A DNA stretch of 64,000 nucleotides. Source: Sanguinoderma infundibulare (Eukaryota; Basidiomycota; Agaricomycetes; Polyporales; Polyporaceae). The DNA is taken from positions 124,001 to 188,000 of the forward strand of contig JAVLRN010000002.1 of the NCBI GenBank assembly GCA_032821775.1. Direction: 5' to 3'. The notes below the pieces were generated by a model that saw only the letters and a program-made list of their open reading frames with translations, was not told the origin of the DNA and did not search any database. Position numbers and translations under genes: made by a program. This document shows, in pieces, positions 54,925 to 64,000 of this stretch; position 1 is the stretch's first letter, and each line of letters begins with the position of its first letter.

Positions 54925-55652
54925 TCACCACACCGCCACCCCTCCGAGCGCAGCACCAAGCATGAACACGCCGATCGCCTCGAGCCCGACACGGGTCGCA
55001 GCGTTCGTGGCGCTAGGAGTAGCAACCGACGGCGGCGTCAGGGACGAGAGCGCAGGTAAAGTAATACTCGATGTGAGCACGCTTGGAAGGCTCCCGAAGG
55101 ACGTCGCCGCGGTACTCGTCGAGGACGGGACGGACTCGGACACGGTGCTGTTGGCGAAGTGTTGACGACTTAGAGCCATGCCACGACTGAGAATGACACA
55201 ACAAAGACTCACGTAGACGACACACTGCTCGCCTGTTGCGACGAAGGCAACTCGGAAGAACTCGCGGAATGAGTCGCCGTCGACGTCGTGGCGTGCGTCG
55301 TCGCTGCCGGAGTCGAACGCGACGGAGACGGAGGTGCGCACTCGGCCGCCACAAACACCTGGACGGTCTCCAACTCCATCGTCGAGCAGTTCTGTTGCAG
55401 ACAGCTGAACACGTCCTGCTGGATCTTCTTGTTCGCGCAGAGGCACTGCACATCCGTGCTAGATCACGCTCGTCAGTATCTCACCCAGCCACGATGAGTA
55501 GCAGGGGAGACGTACACTGAGCATCCATCTAGATCCTGGGCTCCGGCCTGCACGAGGCAGCTGGTGATGCAGGGCGTGAGCTCTGGGGGGAGTTGGGCGC
55601 GGACACCCACGAGAGCGACGACGATGGCGGCAGATACAATGGCGACCTGCAT
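54925..55652 (-). CDS. CFEM gene 6: GPI-type CFEM protein
   Basis: Intact CFEM protein. Exon 1 begins at ATG 55652: signal peptide MQVAIVSAAIVVALVGVRAQ, then TPCITSC...DGC; a gtacgt donor follows. Exon 2 gives TDVQCLC...FSC...QNC...AEC, completing eight cysteines, with Asp three before the CxC as in haem-binding members, and runs into a Ser/Thr stalk (TTHATTSTATHSASSS). The last exon (STVSESVPSSTSTAATSF...) ends in a hydrophobic GPI-signal-like tail (IGVFMLGAALGGVAVW) at 54925. It shares its overall plan with CFEM 5, lying head-to-tail about 0.7 kb apart, probably an old tandem pair. Confidence 0.82.
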
Positions 55653-55690
55653 ACCGGGGGCTGGGGAGCTGGGACAAGCGGTAAGCGAGG

Positions 55691-55700
55691 TGCATATATT
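55691..55700 (-). promoter_or_regulatory. TATA element of CFEM gene 6
   Basis: AATATATGCA on the minus strand, about 40 nt before the ATG at 55652. Confidence 0.4.
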
Positions 55701-57874
55701 TCAGACCCCATGTCCGAGCATCACGTCTTCCAAAGGGCCTGAAGACTGCAATTTCCCGATAGTTGGGTACAGAAGGAAGACTGCGGCGGTGCGATTGGAC
55801 GGAATTTACGTCCACCGGGCAGTGCGTGTCAGAGAGTAGTTCTCTTCCATGTGTCCATCTTCTCCACATCTACACGAGCATCGCCATTCCAGGCGATGCA
55901 GAGAGATCGTCCACAATCTACCACAGAGACGAGGGGCCAGAGGGCAGACGGGGTGCGAGCGAGAATGAACGCACTCAGCTGAGTCTGCAACCGCGGCCGC
56001 CTCCGGGTAGGATCCTGTCATACATAGCGGCTCGAAATAACTCCGCGAGGATACCAGCACGCTGCTGCATTTTGAAGGGGGCACACTGCACAGCGTGCCG
56101 TGACTTCTCGTCAATATCAAGATGGACTCGGATTGGCACAACGGACTCACCGGCTGGGACCTAGTGCAACAACCTCCAATATTCCTCTGCCATTGTGTGC
56201 ATCCGTCCCGCCGGTCCCTTCTTCTGCATAAACTGGTCCAAAATTTCTCCCCAGATCTCGGCGGTTCTCCAGGACCTTTTGACAGGGCTTCAGGTCTGAG
56301 CAGCATAGCGCTGCGCACGGTCACCGCTAGACGGCCAGCCAGCCCACAGGTGTTCCACAAGTCCGTAGCCTAACCATTGGAATATTCATGGACACGGAGT
56401 TCAACGGTGTGGTCAAGCGCGAGAATAGGGTGGACATCGGATCGTCGTCGTCGACGTCGTCCCATCGGGGGCGGCGCTTGATACCGGATTTTGCCGACTG
56501 CGGCCCGACTCTTCCTTTGGCTGGCAGGCCTGGCTCACGTTAGCTCAGACGACTACCACTTCGTTGTTATTATATTTTTATTCAAAAGGTGTGTACGCTA
56601 CCAGAGGTACTACATAAATACAACATGACGGAGTCGGCACATTGAACAGGAAAGAAAGGCGTATCAGAGTTCCGAAAACAAGTCCATCACGCCGGGTGAT
56701 TTAATGACGACTGTGAGGGAGGAAGAGGATCTATCGAAATATTCATGTGTAAGCAACCGCGACTAAACGAGAACGAAGGAACAGTTCAAAGTTACTCACC
56801 AAGTGGCTATACTCCGTTGCAGGGGGATAATAAATTTACGTTAACGCTATGGTGCTTGTGGGACACGAAGACGGATACAGCACGGTTCGTACGCTGCGGC
56901 ACTATCTTGGTGGAGGGAAGGCCGTGACCAAGAGGCTGCTGGAGACGATGTATGTGCGCCCGGACATGGGCACGGTGGAGGCGTGCCTTGACCTCAGCCT
57001 GCTTGGAACGATTGGGTGATGGATCAGTCTTAGGGGAGATAGTGGCAGTGGCGGAAGCGATGACTGGACCAGCCAGAGCGGGCGCAGAACAGGGGAGAGC
57101 AGTGGTGGTGGTGGTGGTGGTGGTGTTCGCGGGCATTATGATGATGATGTTAAATACTCTAAAGATATTGGCCGAGTCAGCTTATGTATATGGGGATGCC
57201 GAAGGCACGAGCTTACCAGCTATATGCGAGTGTGAGGCAGGCGACTATGCAGAAATTTTGTGGTGTTGGGGAGAATGTTACGGCGAAAAACGGGCTCCTT
57301 ATATACCCGCGGCCGGGGTGGGTTGGCCTAAACGAACGCCCAGTAGATTGCGGTACTTGGAATTTTCGAGCCGACATCTTCGAATGCGGGACTGTAATTC
57401 ATACAACTGAAAACCTAAACCTTTACTTTCGAACTAACTGATAATCGAGAGACTCGCAGCGGCGCGTAGGCTGAATTGCTCAATGCTGACGCGGATCCCA
57501 TGAATTTCGCGTTCGGCTGGTCGGCTTCAAAACGGTAACCAGACAGGGGGATTCGGATACCCGACTGCAACTGGCATGTCAATATGCTACTAGAGCACCA
57601 ATCAAAAGTAAGGAACAACCCACGTTGGGCTAGTCCACGAACCTCCGATGCTTTGATCAGGAGCGACTATGATTGGCGATGGACGTGTCTCCTCGAATTT
57701 GGCAGAGGTGAGCTGGCAGCTTTACGGACGACGAGTCCGGCGGCAAGTACGCTCCCATGCCTGGTGTCGTCAGAATACAACAGGCTCCCTTGGTATATAC
57801 ACGCATCATGTCTGGTTGCTAAATTAACTACCGACTGATACGTGGAAAAAGAAGGAAACACATCGTGTGCTAAG
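55701..57874. other. Intergenic; (GTG)n microsatellite
   Basis: No gene supported. An open frame on the minus strand (56807-57136) encodes a polythreonine start only because it crosses the eight-unit GTG microsatellite at 57102-57125. The rest has short frames without motifs. The region divides the CFEM cluster from F-box protein 9. Confidence 0.45.
57102..57125. repeat. (GTG)8 microsatellite
   Basis: Eight perfect GTG units. Confidence 0.9.
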
Positions 57875-59626
57875 TCACATCAATGACCATGTTTGCGGAC
57901 TGGGGAGCTGACGGTAACGACAGCAGTACGACAGGAGAGAAAAGAGCCTGTCGCGCTTGGTACTCTGCCGGTCCTTCTCGCTCTTGCTCAACGCTCGCAG
58001 TAGTCGACGCCCATCCGTCTTCCTATACTTCTTCACGCCCGGCCCACCATCGCCCGTCAGAGAGGGGAACAGCCTGTGCAGAGCGCGAGCGACTCGGAGG
58101 ACGTCGCACACACGCACACGATGGGAGAACCAATGATGGGCGAATCCGAATTCCCAGAGGGGCACGATGCTCCTCAGCGCCATCTGAGCCTCTCGGCCCT
58201 CGACAGATGCCGACGCCGCGTGAGCCTCCAAACGAACGAGGTCTTCCTTCTTGACGTCCCCGAACTCGATCTCGACCGTGTTCAGATCCCGGCAGGCGAG
58301 CGCGAGCGATACGAGCGACCAGAGAGAGGGAGGTTGCACGCGGGAGTAGGCATCCCACGCGTCGTCGCGGGAGCCGCGCTCCTGGATAGACAGCCGGACG
58401 AGGCGCGGCCACGCGCGGGCGATGTCTGCAACGTCCGCGTCGGACAGGCTGCACAGCGCGCACGGCGTGGTCGTGTAGTCGTGTTTGACGTGGACGCAGA
58501 GACGGAAGACGCGGAGCTCGCGCAGACGCAGGAAGGGCCTGAACACGTCTGCGAACGCGATGTTGGCCCGGGGACGCGTGTAGAGGGATGCGAAGCGGAC
58601 TGTGAGGTCCAAGGAGCGCAGTTGCTGCAAGGCGGGGAGCTTTCCGAGCCGCGCGACGCCGTCGTATATGGCGATTAGCTCTGTGGTTTCGGGGAGGGAG
58701 AGCGTGACGGACGTGAGGCAGGGCGAGGACACAGACGACACCATCTTGACGAACGTCGGGAGATGGCCCCTCTTTGCGGCGAGGGACAGTTTTTCAAGTG
58801 CTAGGAAGCCGATAAGCTCGTGGCAGGGGCCGAAGGGTCGGTGCAGTTCCGCTTCGGTATGGCAGTCGACCTCTCGTAAGCTGGGGAGGCCGCTGATGCT
58901 GCACCACGAGTTATAGGACATCCTCGTTGTGCGGAACGTGCGCAGATTCGTGAACTCCTGGACAGCCCACTCCCCGCTCCCATCCGAGAACCCTTCCAGA
59001 CGGAGGTGGGTAAGATCCGGCCGAGCGTTGGCCAGGATGGACAGATCGCTGTGGGAATACTGAAAGTCATTCCCGTAGAGACAGAAGATGTCCAATGCCG
59101 GAGAGAGGCAGAGCGACCTCAGGAAGTCGCGACGTGTGCATAAACCGTAGCTCCCGGGCCAGCGCAGCTCGCGGAGGCTGAGAAGCGAACCTGGAACGAA
59201 GCTGTAGCGTTCGGCGATGGCTTGCAGTAAATTGTCGTGGTAGAAGTAATCACAAATCGAGATCTCCAAGACGTGGATACGTCGCGCCAACTGCTCGAAT
59301 TGTGCCCATTGGACGTCTGATATTTCAGCAGCAGGAACCTGTCACCGAAGTCATCAAGGCATGGTCTGGCAGGACTGGGGAGACGAACAAGCTACCTTTC
59401 GATAGGAGTATAAGGGATACAGCTCGCCACTCCGCCATTTCCAGCGAGGGCACGCATTCAAGATGGACGATAGATCACAAGGCCCTCGATAACGCCAGAG
59501 GACATCGGAAGCGGGTTCTGCGAAGGCCTTGCATGTCAGAGCGGCGTTGTAGAGAGTTGGACGGGATGACGAGCATGACTCGAATATTTGGTACAAGATA
59601 TCCGGGAGGGTTAGTGCACGATGCAT
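57875..59626 (-). CDS. F-box protein 9 (leucine-rich-like repeats)
   Basis: Intact member of the F-box protein 1 family and the likely counterpart of F-box protein 1 on the right arm. Exon 1 (59396-59626) begins MHRALTLPDILYQIFESC, with YNAALTCKAFAEPASDVLWR, and ends YSYRK at gtagct. A phase-0 intron joins VPAAEISDVQWAQFEQLARRIH. Exon 2 is open to the TGA at 57875, about 564 residues in all. Leucine-rich segments: LLSLRELRWP, DLTHLRLEGF, LPSLREVDC, LRSLDLTVRF, LRELRVFRLCV, LVRLSIQERG, LNTVEIEFGDV. A basic tail (RRLLRALSKSEKDRQ) follows. Role: probable SCF substrate receptor, target unknown. In-frame ATG at 59731 would lengthen the N-terminus, but the family starts just before the F-box. Confidence 0.82.
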
Positions 59627-60169
59627 TGCTCGCTGCTCGCGCTGGCGGCGAGGTGGTGGTGGCAACACGCTTGAGGTGTTAGGGGCCTGCCCCTGTGGGT
59701 CACTGGAAGCAATCCGAGTCCGCCATCGCAAAGTCGCTGTCTATCCGCGGTCGGTGTGCAATTAGGAGGGGTCTATGTTTATGCATGCGGGGTCACAGAG
59801 AGCGCACTGGAGAAGCGAGCGAGACGAAAAAAGAGGCTTGAGAGCGACACAGACTCGACAAGGACTCGACAAAAACATGGTCAGACTCTTAGATAAGATT
59901 ACATCGAGCACTGCACCGCAATATGCCGCACCGGCGTCAATCTGGAATTGATACGCTTGCGGCCGGCCTCCCGGCGAGTCCTTGTCCAAGTTCCACCTTG
60001 CCATCGAACACGTTTATCTCTTCTAACACCTTCTTGCTCGTTTATGCGATGTTTTGTATTACTTTAGGGACATTTACGAACACTTTACACCGTGACAAGC
60101 CCTGCCTCCGAAAGGCAGGCTAGTGACGTCACTTTCGGGCAGATATCGGGCGCATCAAGTCGCGCACCA
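59627..60169. other. Intergenic
   Basis: Upstream of F-box 9. A GATAAG motif lies near 59.89 kb. No gene recognised. Confidence 0.4.
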
Positions 60170-60295
60170 CGACTCGTTCGACGAAAGTCCCGTGCATGCA
60201 CGAGAGTGCTGTCGACCCGCAGACACAGCTATTTTCTGTGCATGTGCTGTTTCGTGTTCTCTCTCCTGATGTCTAACTAACTGATGGTAGGCGGA
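60170..60295 (+). pseudogene. Relic of bestrophin-like gene, last exons
   Basis: Aligns with 39355-39485 in the bestrophin-like gene: the coding piece CMHESAVDPQTQ against CAHESAIDPQTK, then the final intron (ttctctctcctgatgtc...actgatggtag) and the first bases of the last exon (gcggaggacgacat). Only the tail of the gene is present, and it runs straight into the family B relic. Confidence 0.6.
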
Positions 60296-60920
60296 GGACG
60301 ACATGCCATCGATTGGTCCAAGGGTAACACGTACATGTACGAGGGCGTGTCGTACGGAATTGCGGAAACCGCGCTCCCACTCGCGACGAACATCGTCACG
60401 ACCTCGCTGTCCGATCCAAGTTGTGGTGCGCCCGACGCGCTATGTTCGACGGTGCGATATTCACGGATGGCCGAAATGTATACAGGGAACACTGGCACAT
60501 CCTGGAAAAGTACATCGTGATTGGCTCTCGCGTCTCCCGCATGGACAAGGTCCTCTAGTTGCTGGTCGAGCCCGGCGTTGTCTACGGCCTTCTGCGGGTA
60601 CGCACCTCTCCGCGGCCTCCGCGGCCTCCCATGCACTATTCGCTGAATCATTGTCATATGGCTGCCTCTGCAGATCGTCGTCGTCGTCTGGCAAGTCCGG
60701 TCGGACACCGGCTCGTCCGTGGACGTCACCTCCCTCTGGACGTCATCGACGGCGGTCTCGTCCTCATCATCTTCTCCTACCTTATTCTCCATACGTACCC
60801 CCAGCGCTCATTCCGGGATGCCGCGGCGACAGGCGATCTACCCGACGCTCATCATCGTCCTCGTCGCCCTTGAGCGCTCCGAGTTCGACAACAGCGTGTC
60901 GGACGGGTAGCGAGGAGGGG
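60296..60920 (+). pseudogene. Family B membrane protein, 3' half relic
   Basis: Close inverted copy of the 3' half of the intact family B gene (3237-4060); introns are conserved as well as exons. Readable blocks: YMYEGVSYGIAETALPLATNIV, EKYIVIGSRVSRMDKVL, VVYGLL, the LPLQIVVVVWQ exon, and IYPTLIIVLVALERSEFD. The frame breaks after TNIVTTS, and a TAG replaces the Cys codon in the VLCLLVE block (near 60.56 kb). The 5' half is missing: the relic starts inside an exon, right after bestrophin sequence. Confidence 0.75.
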
Positions 60921-61880
60921 CTACACGAAGAGCATGGAGAGGAGCACGTTGACGAACCTACATCCCTAAGTTAGTCTTCCTCTGGTTGCCTAAGGTTTTG
61001 TGTCGGTAGCACGAGGAAGAAACATACGAGTCACAACTAAGGTGGATGATCGCAGAAATGCGGGTCTCGCCTATCACGCACAAACCATCGCCCCGAAAGG
61101 ACGTCGTACGCTCTCAGCCATGTCCGGAACAAGTGCATGTTAAACGTAGAGATCGACGCAGCTATGTCAATAAACGTACCGAGGACACACAGTATCGCTA
61201 TCCCCAAGTAGAAGACGATGAAGATCAAGGCGACGAGATACGCTTTGCAGCATAACCGACTATTTCTAGGACCCACGTGCCAAACGGCGTATATCTTCTC
61301 GGCTGAATCTTTCCAACGTCATTTTGGCGTATGGTATGGGAAGGGAGCGGACGCACCGAGATAGAGATAGATGGTCAGCTTATTGAGCGCATAGAAGAGG
61401 ACACAGGTCAGGACGGCCGACATGCACACGGACGAGACGAACTCTAAGCCCAGGCTGTCGACGACAATCGAAACTGAGGATGAAGCAGAGGATGAAGCAA
61501 CGGGGATGTCGGACGCAGAGTAAGGCAGATGATTTGAGGCATACGCACTTGTGAAGAAGAAAGCCCATCTACGCACACTGTGTCACGTCATTTTCATTTT
61601 AACGCAAGGACGATGACAGGGGACGACTCACGCTGCGCTATGATTTACAAGAACGAGGATGCGGAGCACGTTTTGGCATTGAAGTATCCACGGAAGCTTC
61701 CTGGATAGCATGGCAGCGGCCAACGCGATACCTGCGCTAGCTTTCGGTTAATATCCTGCGCACGGTCGAGAAAAACTCGGTGAGAGACTTGCTGACAAGA
61801 TGGAGGAGTATATTGAAGACCTTCATGCCGACGCTAGAAAAACGCGCTGCGGACTGGACATCACGGACGTCGAATGCATG
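60905..61880 (-). pseudogene. Family A membrane protein, copy 3 (nonsense, 3' truncated)
   Basis: Minus-strand copy. Exons present: IALAAAMLSRKLPWILQ...RILVLVNHSAA with a good gtgagt donor (about 61.63-61.75 kb), WAFFFT, SIVVDSLGLEF...ALNKLTIYLYLG (about 61.36-61.48 kb), RLCCKAYLVALIFIVFYLG (about 61.2-61.26 kb), and DGLCVIGETRISAII (about 61.05 kb). The next exon reads FVNVLLSMLFV-stop-PLL: the Trp of the conserved FVWPLL is TAG, near 60.92 kb. After that the gene is cut off by the family B relic, losing the two last exons. Confidence 0.7.
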
Positions 61881-62926
61881 AGTAGCCGTAGATGGGGCCA
61901 TGGCGTCCAATGTCGACCTCGGCCTCAGGCGAGTAGCGAGGACTCGCAGCTAGGCAACTGACGCGGCGGCCAACATGCTAGTATTCAATTAGCTGCTGCG
62001 CCCCGATCAGCTCCAAGCTTATGCATGACATCGTGGGGATACGCAGTGGCTACACGTCAATCGGGAGGTGCAGCTGGTTAGGGGGAGGGGATATTAGTAC
62101 CTTTAGCGCGCCGTCGTCCTGGCCCTTCAAACTCCGCCATGGCTTGCTTGTTATAGCCCCTTATAAAACCTGATAAACGTCCATTAGATTGGGTTCCTTA
62201 TCCACGACTACCATCGTTTCTTACCCAAGTAAGCCCTATGTTTAATGGCGAGCCTTTTCGAGGACGCCCATAGGAGAGTCGGCAAATTTCCTGCGGTGCG
62301 CATACAGTGGAATGACATACACAACGTCCCGTTATAAGATGTAACTAGCTGCAGGGGCAAGGAGCTGAAGTTGACACTTGATAAATCTGGGCCTGCGCAG
62401 GGAGTCAAGCGAGGCGTCGTGGTCGTCGTGGTCGTCGACGAGCAGCCAAGTCCTAATGACGCCAGATGACAGGTTCGCTGCTGACTAATCATTCAGCCGG
62501 CAGTCTCCGGTCTAGCGCCCATGCCTAATATGACTAATCACCCACGAGGTTCACTGCACTTGGCGCCCATCCATTAGATTGCATTGCTTACTCTTGGTCA
62601 GAACCGCCTCTTATTCAAGTAAGCCACGTTGCTCACTCGTCCTTTCGGAACGCGAATCGTATAATAGATCGCAAGCGTGAGTAATAAATGTCGATTTGTG
62701 CCCCTGAGGGGCCTTGGACGGACCTGCCAGCCCGCCAGTCGCTGTGGGGATTGCGTCAACTGGCTCTGGATGGTAGCATCCCGATGTCCCAATAAATTGT
62801 CCGATATTATGATATACACAACAGCGTGCGCGGTGCATATCGAGAGTCCGCATACGTGACGCTCTGTAGGCCACGAGGAAATTCTACTGGAGTACGAAAT
62901 TACACTCCTCGGAGGACACGGTAATG
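61881..62926. other. Intergenic; weak direct repeats
   Basis: AT-richer than the rest of the window. Two related segments, 62181-62237 and 62571-62626, share ccattagatt at one end and caagtaagcc at the other, about 390 bases apart in direct orientation. No gene recognised. Confidence 0.4.
62181..62237. repeat. Direct repeat unit, copy 1 (pair at 62571-62626)
   Basis: Imperfect repeat; both copies begin ccattagatt and end caagtaagcc with diverged middles. Confidence 0.4.
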
Positions 62927-64000
62927 CTAGCGCGCAGTGAGGTCGCATTTGCTGGTCGTGACCCAGTACATGGTCGACGCGTTGATCATCACCTGGGCGC
63001 GCAAAGGTCAGACGGAGAACGATCAGGAGCACGATGAAAACATGCTAGGGGCAGGGTGTTGGGGTGAACGGATCGGATCGGACAGGAACACTTACGTCGA
63101 CGGCGCAGGTGGTCAGACATATCCACCCCAGCCCTCTGCCGTTCATCACGGCGAGGGAGCCAATGTTGATGATTGAGCCGGCGAGAGCGAAAGCAGAAGC
63201 CCTGTAAGACCACGTTTGGGTTTGCGAACGAGTGTCAAAAAGGGGTCGGTTGGTAGATTGCGGGATCCTCGAAGCGGGGGGGGGCTCACCAGAGACTGCG
63301 TATTGCTATTGATCTCAGTTCGCGCGTCAGGGTATTGGAAAGCAAGGGCCAGACGAAGAGTATTGTGAGGAAGACGTTGACGAACCTGCACCGTGCATTT
63401 TCGCATGAGTCGAGAAGGTACGGGAAGCGAGCGGACTGAGGAAAGACACGTACGTATCGTAACTCAGAGCGATGATCGCAGAAACGCGGGTCTCGCCTAT
63501 GACGCAGAGGCCGTCCCGGCGAAATCGCGCGGTTTCCTCTGAGTCGTGTGCAGAAGATCGACATGGAGCTCGAGGTAGGAAGGTGAAAGTACACACCGAG
63601 GAACAACATGACGGCTATTCCGGAATATAGAAAGATAAAGAGCATGGCGACGAGATACGCTTTGCAACGTAGCCGGCGTCCCGTAATACAGCCGACGAAC
63701 CAGACGACGTATACCTTCTCAGCTGATAGATTCGACATTAGCTTGGGTACGAACAGGAGGAAGGTTGGACGCACCAAGAAAGAGATAGATGGTTATCTTG
63801 GAGAGCACATAGAAGGTCGCGCAGATTGTGGTGGCCGCGTGGCATACGCCGTGGCTGACCTCCAAACCCACGCAGTCGACAAGAATCGAAACTACAGATG
63901 GAGAACAGAGAGCAAACAGGATGTCGGCCGCAGTGCGGAGTGACAGAGGCAACGGGGAGCATACGCACTCGTGAAGAAGAAGCCCCATCTGCACGTACGA
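62927..64000 (-). CDS. Family A membrane protein, copy 4 (intact, runs off window)
   Basis: Minus-strand copy whose start lies beyond the window. Exons seen: GLLLHE (about 63.97 kb), SILVDCVGLEVS...LSKITIYLFLG, AEKVYVVW...KAYLVAMLFIFLYSGIAVMLFLG, DGLCVIGETRVSAIIALSYDT, FVNVFLTILFVWPLLSN, AGSIINIGSLAVMN with GLGWICLTTCAVD, and VMINASTMYWVTTSKCDL ending in TAG at 62927-62929. No lesion in the visible part. Its last exon is shorter than in copy 2, which adds about 40 hydrophilic residues. It is the right-arm counterpart of the intact copy 2. Confidence 0.75.

Noticed and set aside
56807..57136. Polythreonine open frame (109 codons)
   Set aside because: The threonine run is a reading of the GTG microsatellite; no start context, domain or splice support.
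1..64000. tRNA, rRNA, CRISPR and intact transposons
   Set aside because: Looked for B-box-like GGTTCRA with pairing arms, regular spaced repeats and transposase motifs with terminal repeats; found none that hold up by eye. A covariance or repeat search could still find divergent ones.

Overview
The window looks like nuclear DNA of a basidiomycete fungus, probably a wood-decay polypore or close relative (Agaricomycetes, Polyporales). Genes are cut by many short introns (about 50-70 nt, typically gtgagt/gtacgt...ag). The gene families are ones I know from that group: two unnamed multi-pass membrane-protein families, CFEM proteins, large F-box families and COMT-type O-methyltransferases. I saw no bacterial-style operons, CRISPR arrays, rRNA or convincing tRNA. 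No database search was possible; family names rest on motif recognition, and exon joins on splice sites and reading-frame bookkeeping done by eye.

Layout. 0-5 kb: a decayed and an intact membrane protein of 'family A' (+), then an intact 'family B' membrane protein (-). 6-8.2 kb: a broken polyamine-oxidase-like gene (-). 8.7-18.6 kb: a GPI-type CFEM gene, then an F-box array with two intact genes, a predicted F-box-WD40 fusion, one tiny relic and one pseudogene. 20.4-26.1 kb: an O-methyltransferase, an unknown PPxY protein and a class-V aminotransferase. 27-36 kb: a broken F-box gene, a flavin monooxygenase, an F-box fragment and a frameshifted F-box gene. 36.2-39.5 kb: a bestrophin-like channel. 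39.8-42.6 kb: an F-box fragment and a second GPI-type CFEM gene. 44.6-47.4 kb: a second flavin monooxygenase. 48-55.7 kb: four more CFEM genes with a second polyamine-oxidase relic among them. 57.9-59.6 kb: an intact F-box gene. 60-64 kb: a bestrophin 3' relic joined to a family B relic, then two family A genes (-).

The two ends mirror each other. Reading inward, both run A, A, B, then F-box/CFEM/PAO genes, with opposite orientations. Introns and non-coding DNA are conserved between paired blocks, for example 3.2-4.06 kb against 60.3-60.9 kb, and 6.05-8.72 kb against 49.5-52.3 kb. I read this as inverted segmental duplication followed by decay of one copy of most pairs.

Two systems stand out. 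The first is six CFEM paralogues, five with a plausible start. Each has a TATA element 40-190 nt upstream of its start. Only three keep the Asp before the CxC motif that ligates haem in characterised CFEM proteins. The second is ten F-box-type loci, possible substrate receptors for SCF ubiquitin ligases, of which four look intact. The monooxygenases, O-methyltransferase and aminotransferase could serve secondary metabolism, but nothing here proves they act together.
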